Made by a program: the position numbers and the translations under genes. Under the pieces are notes generated by a model that did no database searches, was not told where the DNA came from, and saw nothing but the letters and a program-made list of their open reading frames with translations. Source: an uncultured Flavobacterium sp. (GTDB lineage Bacteria; Bacteroidota; Bacteroidia; Flavobacteriales; Flavobacteriaceae). From it: 5,082 nucleotides of DNA. Below are positions 1-5,082 of the stretch, piece after piece. Where the stretch lies: assembly GCF_937876455.1 (NCBI RefSeq), contig NZ_CALFIG010000026.1, positions 1-5,082 on the forward strand, read 5' to 3'. Numbering within the stretch: position 1 is the first letter of the stretch; every line of letters starts with the position of its first letter.

Positions 1-240
1 AGTAACCAACTACGAATAGTAATCCGTCGAGAAAATATCAAAACAGGTCACGTAGATTTTTTGTTTGCAGATTGCCCTCTGAAAGATGGAAAATCAAATA
101 TTATTGTCGAAAAATTTCATAAGGGTAAAAGGGAATATGAAGCTTATGAAATGATTGGAAGGTACGGTGACAATGAAAATATAGATTATGGAGGAAACCA
201 GAGACGCGAACTATCTACCATCAATATCTATATCAAGTAA
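1..240 (+). CDS. C-terminal 79 residues of an unrecognised protein (5' partial)
   Basis: The frame is open from the first base of the window to a TAA at 238-240, so the start lies outside. The 79 visible residues are soluble-looking, rich in charged residues (for example VIRREN, KFHKGKREYE) and end in alternating hydrophobic residues (STINIYIK), which suggests a closing beta strand. No membrane segment, signal or catalytic motif is visible. It does not match a family I recognise, so no function is given. Codon use resembles that of the downstream genes. It is on the same strand as mtaB but is separated from it by 168 AT-rich bases containing a promoter motif, so co-transcription is doubtful. 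Coding status is fairly secure; identity is unknown. Confidence 0.7.
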   Translation, partial: SNQLRIVIRRENIKTGHVDFLFADCPLKDGKSNIIVEKFHKGKREYEAYEMIGRYGDNENIDYGGNQRRELSTINIYIK

Positions 241-408
241 GAAAACTTATTTTGTAAGACTTATAAATGTATTTTGAGCCTTATAAAAAATATATTTAAA
301 ATATAAATTTGTTTCAACACCTCAACTTCGCTATTCTATTTTTTATAAAAAAAGCCTACATTTGTGGTCTCAATTTTTTGACAACGATTTCATCAATTGA
401 GCTTGCTT
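241..408. other. AT-rich intergenic region before mtaB
   Basis: These 168 bases have no credible reading frame. No GC-rich hairpin with a T-run follows the upstream gene, so its terminator is not evident. A 14-base perfect A/T palindrome, TTTTTTATAAAAAA, lies at 339-352 just upstream of the mtaB -7 motif and is likely to be intrinsically curved DNA. A second perfect TAnnTTTG match (TAAATTTG, 304-311) has no correctly spaced -33 element. Confidence 0.6.
357..364 (+). promoter_or_regulatory. Bacteroidota -7 promoter motif for mtaB
   Basis: TACATTTG is a perfect match to the Bacteroidota sigma-A -7 consensus TAnnTTTG. It ends 44 bases before the ATG at 409, which would give a leader of roughly 40 bases. 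A clear TTG-type -33 element is not present about 20 bases upstream; that space is A/T-rich, with a T-run and A-run palindrome. The motif is seen; promoter activity is inferred. Confidence 0.5.
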
Positions 409-1728
409 ATGGAAAACACAAAAAAAGTTGCCTTCTACACATTAGGGTGCAAATTAAATTTCTCTGAAACCTCTACCATTGCCAGAGATTTTCAAAACGA
501 AGGTTTTGAACGTGTCGATTTTGAAGAACCGGCAGATATCTATGTCATTAATACGTGTTCGGTTACCGAAAACGCAGACAAACAATTTAAACAAGTCGTT
601 AAAAAAGCGTTGCAACGGAATGAAAAAGCTTTTGTAGCTGCAGTAGGTTGCTATGCCCAACTTAAACCCGAAGAACTCGCTGCAGTTGACGGTGTGGATT
701 TAGTATTGGGTGCTACCGAAAAATTTAAAATTACAGACTACATCAACGATTTATCAAAAAATGAACAAGGCGAAGTGCACTCTTGCGAAATTGAAGATGC
801 CGATTTTTATGTTGGCAGTTATTCCATAGGCGACCGCACACGAGCTTTTCTTAAAGTACAAGACGGTTGCGACTACAAATGCACCTATTGTACCATTCCG
901 CTAGCGCGAGGCATTTCAAGAAGCGATGCCCTAGAAAATGTATTAAAAAACGCAAAAGAAATTTCGGCTCAAAACATCAAAGAAATCGTACTTACGGGCG
1001 TAAATATAGGCGATTATGGGAAAGGAGAATTTGGCAACAAAAAACACGAGCATACTTTTTTAGAACTCGTACAAGCCTTAGACAACGTAGAAGGAATAGA
1101 GCGTTTGCGCATTTCGTCTATTGAGCCTAATTTGCTTAAAAATGAAACAATAAATTTTGTGGCACAAAGTAAAACATTTGTTCCGCATTTTCACATTCCG
1201 CTACAATCAGGAAGCAACGACATTTTAAAGAAAATGAAGCGTCGTTACCTTCGCGAATTGTATGTAGATCGTGTAAATCAAATTAGAGAAGTAATGCCTC
1301 ATGCCTGCATAGGGGTTGATGTTATTGTAGGTTTTCCGGGTGAAACCGATGCTCATTTTTTAGAAACCTATCATTTTTTACACGAATTAGACATTTCTTA
1401 TTTACATGTTTTTACGTACTCAGAACGAGACAATACGGAAGCTATTAGTATGGAAGGCGTTGTGCCCATGAATGTCAGAAGTAAACGCAGTAAAATGCTA
1501 CGCGGGTTATCTGTAAAAAAACGCAGGGCTTTTTATGAAAGTCAAATTGGCACGACAAGAACCGTATTATTTGAAGGCGAAAATAAAGAAGGCTATATTT
1601 ATGGGTTTACAGAAAACTACGTAAAAATAAAAACACCTTGGAATCCAGAATTAGTAAATACACTACACCAAGTTACCTTAACTCACATAGATGAAGACGG
1701 AAGTGTGCGTGTAGGATTTATTAACTAA
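409..1728 (+). CDS. mtaB: tRNA (t6A37) methylthiotransferase MtaB
   Basis: MtaB is a cytoplasmic radical-SAM enzyme that converts t6A to ms2t6A at position 37 of ANN-decoding tRNAs. Three parts are visible. The N-terminal UPF0004/MTTase domain has its three cluster cysteines at C14 (TLGCKLN), C50 (INTCSVTEN) and C81 (VGCYAQ). The radical-SAM core has the CxxxCxxC motif at C154, C158 and C161, followed by IPLARG, HIPLQSGS and VDVIVGFPGET. The last 60 or so residues form a TRAM-type RNA-binding domain. At 439 residues it is full length for the family. The TLGCKLN motif and overall sequence favour MtaB over MiaB or RimO. ATG 409 is preferred over the in-frame TTG at 397, which would only add MSLL. 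A -7 promoter motif lies 44 bases upstream. Its stop directly abuts that of the convergent GNAT-like gene. Confidence 0.93.
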   Translation: MENTKKVAFYTLGCKLNFSETSTIARDFQNEGFERVDFEEPADIYVINTCSVTENADKQFKQVVKKALQRNEKAFVAAVGCYAQLKPEELAAVDGVDLVLGATEKFKITDYINDLSKNEQGEVHSCEIEDADFYVGSYSIGDRTRAFLKVQDGCDYKCTYCTIPLARGISRSDALENVLKNAKEISAQNIKEIVLTGVNIGDYGKGEFGNKKHEHTFLELVQALDNVEGIERLRISSIEPNLLKNETINFVAQSKTFVPHFHIPLQSGSNDILKKMKRRYLRELYVDRVNQIREVMPHACIGVDVIVGFPGETDAHFLETYHFLHELDISYLHVFTYSERDNTEAISMEGVVPMNVRSKRSKMLRGLSVKKRRAFYESQIGTTRTVLFEGENKEGYIYGFTENYVKIKTPWNPELVNTLHQVTLTHIDEDGSVRVGFIN

Positions 1729-2013
1729 TTATATTTTAATTCCTGGAGGTAATAGCGAATGGTATTTTTTATTTTTTCTGAAAAAAGATACCATTTTAGG
1801 ATGCGTAGGCACTACCTTAAACTTTCGTTCCTCCACATGTTCAAGTACTTCAGAAACGAATTGTTGTATTGCTTCATCTGATTCTTGTTCGGGTGCACAA
1901 AGCTTAGTTAAGAATATTTTTCGTTCTTGAATAGCGTATTCAATCGTGAGTAATCCCTTTTCAGTAGTAATTTCAAATTGTCTTAGCAATTCATTGTCTT
2001 TGATGGTTGCCAT
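1729..2013 (-). CDS. Small GNAT-fold protein (Gcn5-like, YjdJ type), possibly non-catalytic
   Basis: The 94-residue protein has the size and layout of the small single-domain GNAT family resembling Pfam PF14542. Strands FEITTEKGLLTIEYAI (13-28) and RKIFLTKL (31-38) are followed by a helix, EAIQQFVSEVLEHVEERK (47-64), then VVPTHPKMVSFFRKNKKYHSLL (67-88), equivalent to the family's VVPxCPFVxxYxxxHPEY. What is missing is the acetyl-CoA pyrophosphate loop: the family has a (Q/R)xxGxG/A segment after the VP, while this protein has APEQESDEAIQQ (40-51) with no glycine. The VPLC cysteine is also replaced (VPTH). The fold assignment is from memory of the family; loss of catalysis is inference. It is transcribed from its own promoter in the divergent gap, and its 3' end overlaps a hairpin that may terminate mtaB. 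Confidence 0.72.
   Translation of the reverse strand: MATIKDNELLRQFEITTEKGLLTIEYAIQERKIFLTKLCAPEQESDEAIQQFVSEVLEHVEERKFKVVPTHPKMVSFFRKNKKYHSLLPPGIKI
1758..1795 (+). terminator. Possible mtaB terminator hairpin inside the opposing gene
   Basis: An inverted repeat begins 30 bases after the mtaB stop. AATGGTAT (1758-1765) pairs with ATACCATT (1788-1795), extended inward by one G-U pair and TTTTT against AAAAA, giving about 13 pairs around a 12-base loop. A short T-run (1794-1797) follows on the plus strand. The stem is AT-rich and the T-run only four bases, so termination would be weak. It lies within codons 73-86 of the GNAT-like gene, since there is no intergenic space for a terminator. Confidence 0.35.
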
Positions 2014-2047
2014 GGTATTGTGTTCTGGTTAATTTAGGACAAAAAAA

Positions 2048-2055
2048 TAGCTTTG
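2048..2055 (+). promoter_or_regulatory. Alternative rightward -7 motif
   Basis: TAGCTTTG is a perfect TAnnTTTG match on the plus strand. The nearest upstream TTG (2018-2020) is 27 bases away, longer than the usual spacing. If used, it would give the hydrolase gene a leader of about 170 bases and would overlap the leftward transcript of the GNAT-like gene. Confidence 0.25.
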
Positions 2056-2074
2056 TAAGAGCTCTAATTTTTGG

Positions 2075-2105
2075 CAAATTTACAATTTCTTAACATTCGT
2101 GTCAA
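2075..2105 (-). promoter_or_regulatory. Leftward promoter for the GNAT-like gene
   Basis: On the minus strand TAAATTTG (2082-2075) is a perfect TAnnTTTG -7 match. A TTG (2105-2103, within CTTGAC) lies 20 bases upstream, the expected -33 spacing for Bacteroidota sigma-A. Predicted transcription would start near 2068 and leave a leader of about 55 bases before the ATG at 2013. This is the best-formed promoter in the window; activity is inferred. Confidence 0.55.
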
Positions 2106-2200
2106 GTGTAAACAATAGATTATCAAAAATTTACATATTAATTTAAATAAGCCAACTTTAATTTAAACGCAAAACACCTCTAAATTCTAATAAAAAAGAC

Positions 2201-2208
2201 TATCTTTA
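2201..2208 (+). promoter_or_regulatory. Likely -7 motif for the hydrolase-led operon
   Basis: TATCTTTA matches seven of the eight positions of TAnnTTTG and ends 25 bases before the ATG at 2234, giving a leader of about 20 bases. No clear TTG lies about 20 bases upstream. Its position makes it the best candidate for driving the four-gene rightward cluster. Confidence 0.4.
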
Positions 2209-2233
2209 AATCACTAAAAAATAGTAAGCTAAA

Positions 2234-2893
2234 ATGTCCATTATTCACGTGTATTTTGTTCCAGGATTAGGAGCTAGTAGTAGCATTTTTGAACATATAA
2301 AATTACCTACGACGCTATTTGAAATGCATTGTATTGAATGGTTGCAACCTATACAAAACGAAACGTTAGTAGACTATGCACAACGAATGAGTGCTTTTGT
2401 AACGGAGCCTAACTGCATTTTAGTTGGCGTATCATTTGGAGGGATACTAGTACAAGAAATGGCACAATTTGTTCAACCGAAAAAAGTGGTTATTATTTCA
2501 AGTATAAAAAGTAACCAAGAATTGCCCGCTGTTATGCAAATGGCTCGAAAAACTCTTTTTTACAAAATACTCCCTACCCGATTATTAGGAAAAATTCCTG
2601 TTTTAGCAAGTTATGTTAAGGGAAGAAATGTTTTAGCCAAAAGCATGCAGCTGTATAAAAAATATTTATCCATGCATGATACCTATTATCTAGACTGGTC
2701 TATTAAGCAAATTTTATATTGGAATCGTTCAGAAGCTAATCCAGAGGTTATACATATTCACGGAGATCTTGACGGGGTTTTTCCCATTAAATATTGCAAT
2801 CCTACTGTTGTTGTAAAAGGTGGCACACACATTATGATTATTAACAAATACAAATGGTTTAATTCACATTTGCCACAATTACTTTTAGAATAA
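2234..2893 (+). CDS. Alpha/beta-hydrolase fold protein
   Basis: This 219-residue cytoplasmic protein has the compact alpha/beta-hydrolase layout. The first strand and oxyanion turn are VYFVPGLGASS (6-16), where PGLG replaces the common HGxx. The nucleophile elbow is GVSFGG with Ser67. The acid is probably Asp180 in HGDLDGVFP, fitting GxxDxxxP, and the base His199 in KGGTHIMI. A helical cap of about 60 residues lies between the S67 strand and the acid, so the full triad is present. The hydrolysed substrate (ester, thioester or other) cannot be read from the sequence. No signal peptide is seen. It is the first gene of a rightward cluster, 37 bases before the lytic transglycosylase gene with no clear promoter between. 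The ATG at 2234 sits in an A-rich context (CTAAAATG) typical of Bacteroidota, which rarely use Shine-Dalgarno sites. Confidence 0.85.
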   Translation: MSIIHVYFVPGLGASSSIFEHIKLPTTLFEMHCIEWLQPIQNETLVDYAQRMSAFVTEPNCILVGVSFGGILVQEMAQFVQPKKVVIISSIKSNQELPAVMQMARKTLFYKILPTRLLGKIPVLASYVKGRNVLAKSMQLYKKYLSMHDTYYLDWSIKQILYWNRSEANPEVIHIHGDLDGVFPIKYCNPTVVVKGGTHIMIINKYKWFNSHLPQLLLE

Positions 2894-2930
2894 TGTTGTA
2901 TATTAGCCCTTCATTTAATTATCTAGTAAT

Positions 2931-3818
2931 ATGAAATGGAATAGATTTACTGTTGGTGCGTTTTTTTTAATGGCATGTGGTATTTTAATTTTCGCTACAT
3001 CTATTAGTAATTATACTTACAGAAGTCACGTAGATTATCCACTTGATATGGATTTTTCGGGTGAAAAAGTTCCTACCTCATTAGCCGATGTAAAAGAACG
3101 TTTAGATAGAGAAATGGCAGTAAATATTAATTTAAACGCCTCTACTTCCCTATTATTAAAACGCGCTAATAAAGTTTTCCCAATTATTGAACCTATCCTA
3201 GCGCAAAATAACATTCCCGATGATTTTAAATATTTAGCTGTTATTGAAAGTGGGCTAGTCAATGCCGTGTCTCCATCGGGAGCTAAAGGGGTGTGGCAAT
3301 TTATGCCCGAAACAGCAAAAGAAATAGGACTTGAAGTTACTGAACAAATCGACGAACGCTATCACATTGAAAAAGCTACGCAAGCAGCTTGTAATTATTT
3401 AAAAAAAGCCAAAGAAAAATTTGGCTCGTGGACTATGGCCGCCGCTTCATATAACGGTGGAATAGCTGGGTTACAAAAACAAATTGATTTTCAAAAATCA
3501 AACGATTACTATGATTTGTGGCTTTCTGATGAAACTTCGCGTTATGTGTTTAGAATTTTAGCGCTAAAAGAAATCATGAAAAACCCTGAAAAATATGGGT
3601 ATGCTATTCCCGAAAAAGCCTTGTATCCAAAACTAGCTACTAAAAAAATAGTAATAGATAGCAGTGTAACCGATTTAGCGTCATTTGCCATTCAACAAGG
3701 TATTAATTATAAAATATTGAAAACACATAACCCTTGGTTACGTGATAAAAAACTAGATAATCCTTCTAAAAAACAATATGAATTACATATTCCAACAGAA
3801 GGTTATTTAAGAAAATAA
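2931..3818 (+). CDS. Lytic transglycosylase (SLT domain, MltD-like), membrane-attached
   Basis: This enzyme is predicted to cleave the MurNAc-GlcNAc bond of peptidoglycan in the periplasm, forming 1,6-anhydroMurNAc ends. The 295-residue protein starts with MKWNR and a hydrophobic stretch (about 6-25). The SLT domain (about 83-215) carries the catalytic glutamate E106 in AVIESGLVNAVSPSGAKGVWQFMP, then DERYHIEKAT (141-150) and AAASYNGGIAGL (170-181), the conserved AYNxG-type motif. The C-terminal part (about 240-290, DLASFAIQQGINYKILKTHNPWL, ending ELHIPTEG) resembles the degenerate LysM-like tail of MltD-type enzymes; no canonical LysM repeat is clear. LMAC at 13-16 could be a lipobox, but hydrophobic residues continue past the cysteine, so an uncleaved anchor is equally possible. 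It follows the hydrolase gene by 37 bases and precedes the TSUP gene by 22. Confidence 0.9.
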   Translation: MKWNRFTVGAFFLMACGILIFATSISNYTYRSHVDYPLDMDFSGEKVPTSLADVKERLDREMAVNINLNASTSLLLKRANKVFPIIEPILAQNNIPDDFKYLAVIESGLVNAVSPSGAKGVWQFMPETAKEIGLEVTEQIDERYHIEKATQAACNYLKKAKEKFGSWTMAAASYNGGIAGLQKQIDFQKSNDYYDLWLSDETSRYVFRILALKEIMKNPEKYGYAIPEKALYPKLATKKIVIDSSVTDLASFAIQQGINYKILKTHNPWLRDKKLDNPSKKQYELHIPTEGYLRK

Positions 3819-3840
3819 AAACTATATACAAGTGAAATCA

Positions 3841-4212
3841 ATGATGAGTTTACAAACAATTTTATCGTTAGTGCTAATAGGAATATTAGCAGGAATACTG
3901 AGTGGCCTTGTTGGCGTAGGTGGTGGTGTTATTATGGTACCCCTACTCGTTTTGTTATTTGGTATGAGCCAACATCAAGCGCAAGGTACAAGTTTAGCTG
4001 TTTTGGCAGTGCCCGTTACAGCCGTAGCGGTATATAATTATTACAACGAAGGGCACATCAATATAAAATTTGCTTTAGTTATTGCCGTATTTTTTGTTGC
4101 GGGCAGTATAATAGGAAGTAAATTTGCATTAGGATTAGATCAAAAAACATTAAAAAAGATATTTGCCGTAATTTTACTTATTATTGCGGGAAAAATGCTT
4201 TGGGATAAATAA
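3841..4212 (+). CDS. Half-size TauE/SafE (TSUP) family membrane protein
   Basis: This is an inner-membrane protein of the TSUP family (PF01925), whose members export or import sulfite, sulfoacetate or other small organic or sulfur anions; the substrate here is unknown. The 123 residues hold one family repeat. A first membrane segment runs into the hallmark GLVGVGGGVIMVPLLVLLFG, followed by the conserved HQAQGTSLAVL. Further hydrophobic segments cover TAVAVYNYY, ALVIAVFFVAGSIIGS and IFAVILLIIAGKML, about four in all. Typical members have about 250 residues with two such repeats, so this form would be expected to work as a dimer. Starts are possible at GTG 3832, ATG 3841 and ATG 3844; ATG 3841 is chosen because ATG is commoner and nothing is lost from the first membrane segment. 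It lies 22 bases after the transglycosylase and 8 before the glycosyltransferase. Confidence 0.85.
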   Translation: MMSLQTILSLVLIGILAGILSGLVGVGGGVIMVPLLVLLFGMSQHQAQGTSLAVLAVPVTAVAVYNYYNEGHINIKFALVIAVFFVAGSIIGSKFALGLDQKTLKKIFAVILLIIAGKMLWDK

Positions 4213-4220
4213 ACAAGCCT

Positions 4221-5043
4221 TTGGAACGTCAAAAAATAGTCATTTCAGGTATCAATATGGTGGAAGGAGGTATTTATACTATTCTTCATAATGCTTTGGA
4301 AGAACTATCAAAATACAGCGAAAAAGTGCCGCTTGAAATTATCGCTTTTGTACATAAAAAAGACGGACTAGACTTTCCAAGTATTCAATTGATTGAAATT
4401 CCAAAATCTAAGAAATCTTGGTGGTTTAGGTTATATTACGAGTATATTTATTTCTACAAAATTTCTAAAAAAATACAACCCGACATTTGGCTTTCACTAC
4501 ATGATACCACGCCTCGTGTAGTCGCAAAAAAACGTTTTGTGTATTGCCATCATCCTACAACCTTTTACAAACCTACATGGAAAGATTGGAAATTTGATTA
4601 TAAAATTGGACTATTTTCCTTACTCTATGATTGGGTATTTAAAATCAATATAAAAAAAAATCACACCGTTTTTGTACAACAACATTGGATTAAAGCTGTT
4701 TTTACTAAACGATTTGGAATTTCTAATGTCGTAGTTGCTCAACCTCAATTTTCTGCATTGAGTTCGCCTAAAAACACGGTTTTTGAAGCGGGAAAGATTC
4801 ATTTTTTGTACCCAAGTTTTCCCAGAAGTTTTAAAAATTTTGAAGTTATTTTTGAAGCCATTAAATTATTAGATTCAAAAACAAAAGAACAATGCCAATT
4901 TCATTTTACATTGGAAAGAAATAAATCTAAATATGGTAATTACCTATTAAATAAATATGGCGCAATAGAAGCTTGTGTTTTTCATTCTTATATGAAGTAT
5001 TCAGATTTACAATCGTTATACTATAGTATGGATTGTTTACTAT
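4221..5043 (+). CDS. Glycosyltransferase, GT4-like, truncated by the contig end (3' partial)
   Basis: The visible 274 residues look like a GT-B fold glycosyltransferase of the family-4 type, transferring a sugar from an activated donor to an envelope glycan or lipid; donor and acceptor are unknown. The N-terminal Rossmann half begins KIVISGINMVEGGIYTIL (5-22) with the glycine-rich turn and contains VYCHHPTTFY (107-116). The second half starts at HFLYPSFPRSFKNFEVIFEAI (194-214), the usual R-x-x-KN position, and stops after MDCLL (270-274), where family members continue into the ExxxEGxGLP donor-binding motif. The TAG at 5043-5045 is artificial, since AG belongs to sequencing adapter, so the true gene probably has about 80-100 more codons. 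The start is TTG 4221, 8 bases after the TSUP stop. The next in-frame ATG (4257) would remove the first beta strand. It is the last gene of the apparent operon in this window. Confidence 0.82.
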
Positions 5044-5082
5044 AGATCGGAAGAGCACACGTCTGAACTCCAGTCACCGATG
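5044..5082 (+). other. Illumina TruSeq adapter sequence left on the contig end
   Basis: The last 39 bases read AGATCGGAAGAGC (5044-5056), then continue as the standard TruSeq read-1 adapter up to CCAGTCAC (5070-5077). They end with CGATG (5078-5082), which fits the first five bases of TruSeq index 2 (CGATGT). This is synthetic library sequence, not part of the organism. The initial A at 5044 may be the A-tail used in ligation, so genomic sequence ends at 5043. The junction makes a false TAG stop in the glycosyltransferase gene. Confidence 0.98.

Noticed and set aside
1..60. Possible adapter or vector at the left end
   Set aside because: The first bases continue an open frame with native-looking codons and carry no adapter motif on either strand.
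260..287. CTTATAAA repeated at 260-267 and 280-287
   Set aside because: An eight-base AT-rich repeat is expected by chance in this composition, and its TTATAA core is too weak to make a terminator stem.
397..408. TTG start for mtaB adding four residues
   Set aside because: The ATG at 409 gives the MENTKKVAFYTLGCKLN start expected of flavobacterial MtaB; the extra MSLL adds nothing conserved.
454..660. 68-codon minus-strand reading frame opposite the start of mtaB
   Set aside because: It lies entirely within the conserved N-terminal MTTase domain of mtaB, has a low-complexity Phe/Lys/Ile composition and no promoter motif; it is a shadow frame.
867..1124. 85-codon plus-strand frame inside mtaB
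   Set aside because: It overlaps the radical-SAM core of mtaB in another frame, and its very Arg/Lys-rich translation is typical of an out-of-frame reading.
1739..1750. GGAGG sequence on the plus strand just after mtaB
   Set aside because: It is not followed by a start codon and open frame on the plus strand; it is the complement of the GNAT-like gene's Pro-Pro-Gly codons.
3035..3262. 75-codon minus-strand frame opposite the lytic transglycosylase
   Set aside because: It is antisense to a well-supported gene, with no recognisable features or promoter.
4620..4802. 60-codon minus-strand frame opposite the glycosyltransferase
   Set aside because: It is antisense to a supported gene, with no family resemblance and no promoter motif.
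1..5043. Search for CRISPR arrays, tRNAs, insertion sequences, phage genes or defence systems
   Set aside because: No repeat-spacer pattern, cloverleaf, transposase, terminal inverted repeats or defence-type domain was seen; the genes are chromosomal housekeeping or envelope types.

Overview
The window looks like one assembled contig, or the end of one, from a member of the Flavobacteriia (Bacteroidota). The basis is its strong AT richness, TAnnTTTG-type -7 promoter motifs, absence of obvious Shine-Dalgarno sequences, and protein sequences (MtaB especially) that read like Flavobacterium and its relatives. I cannot fix the genus from the sequence alone. Both ends cut through genes.

Layout. 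Positions 1-240 hold the 3' end of an unrecognised gene. A 168-base AT-rich gap with a good -7 motif leads into mtaB (409-1728, +), a complete radical-SAM tRNA methylthiotransferase. A small GNAT-fold gene (1729-2013, -) converges on it, and the two stop codons touch with no base between them. A 220-base divergent intergenic region carries promoters for the GNAT gene and for a rightward cluster. That cluster is an alpha/beta hydrolase (2234-2893), a membrane-anchored or lipidated lytic transglycosylase (2931-3818), a half-size TauE/SafE (TSUP) membrane protein (about 3841-4212) and a family-4-type glycosyltransferase starting at TTG 4221. Gaps of 37, 22 and 8 bases suggest one transcription unit. 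Two of its products, the transglycosylase and perhaps the glycosyltransferase, point to cell-envelope work. Nothing shows that all four act together.

The most important observation is technical. Bases 5044-5082 are not genomic: they match the Illumina TruSeq 3' adapter followed by the first five bases of an index. The apparent TAG stop of the glycosyltransferase is made of one genomic T and the adapter's first two bases. The gene is therefore truncated by the contig end and is not a natural 274-residue protein.

I found no convincing undescribed system, CRISPR array, mobile element or RNA gene. The biological points worth a second look are the GNAT-like protein without a recognisable acetyl-CoA loop, the abutting convergent stops with a hairpin inside the opposing gene, and the single-repeat TSUP transporter.
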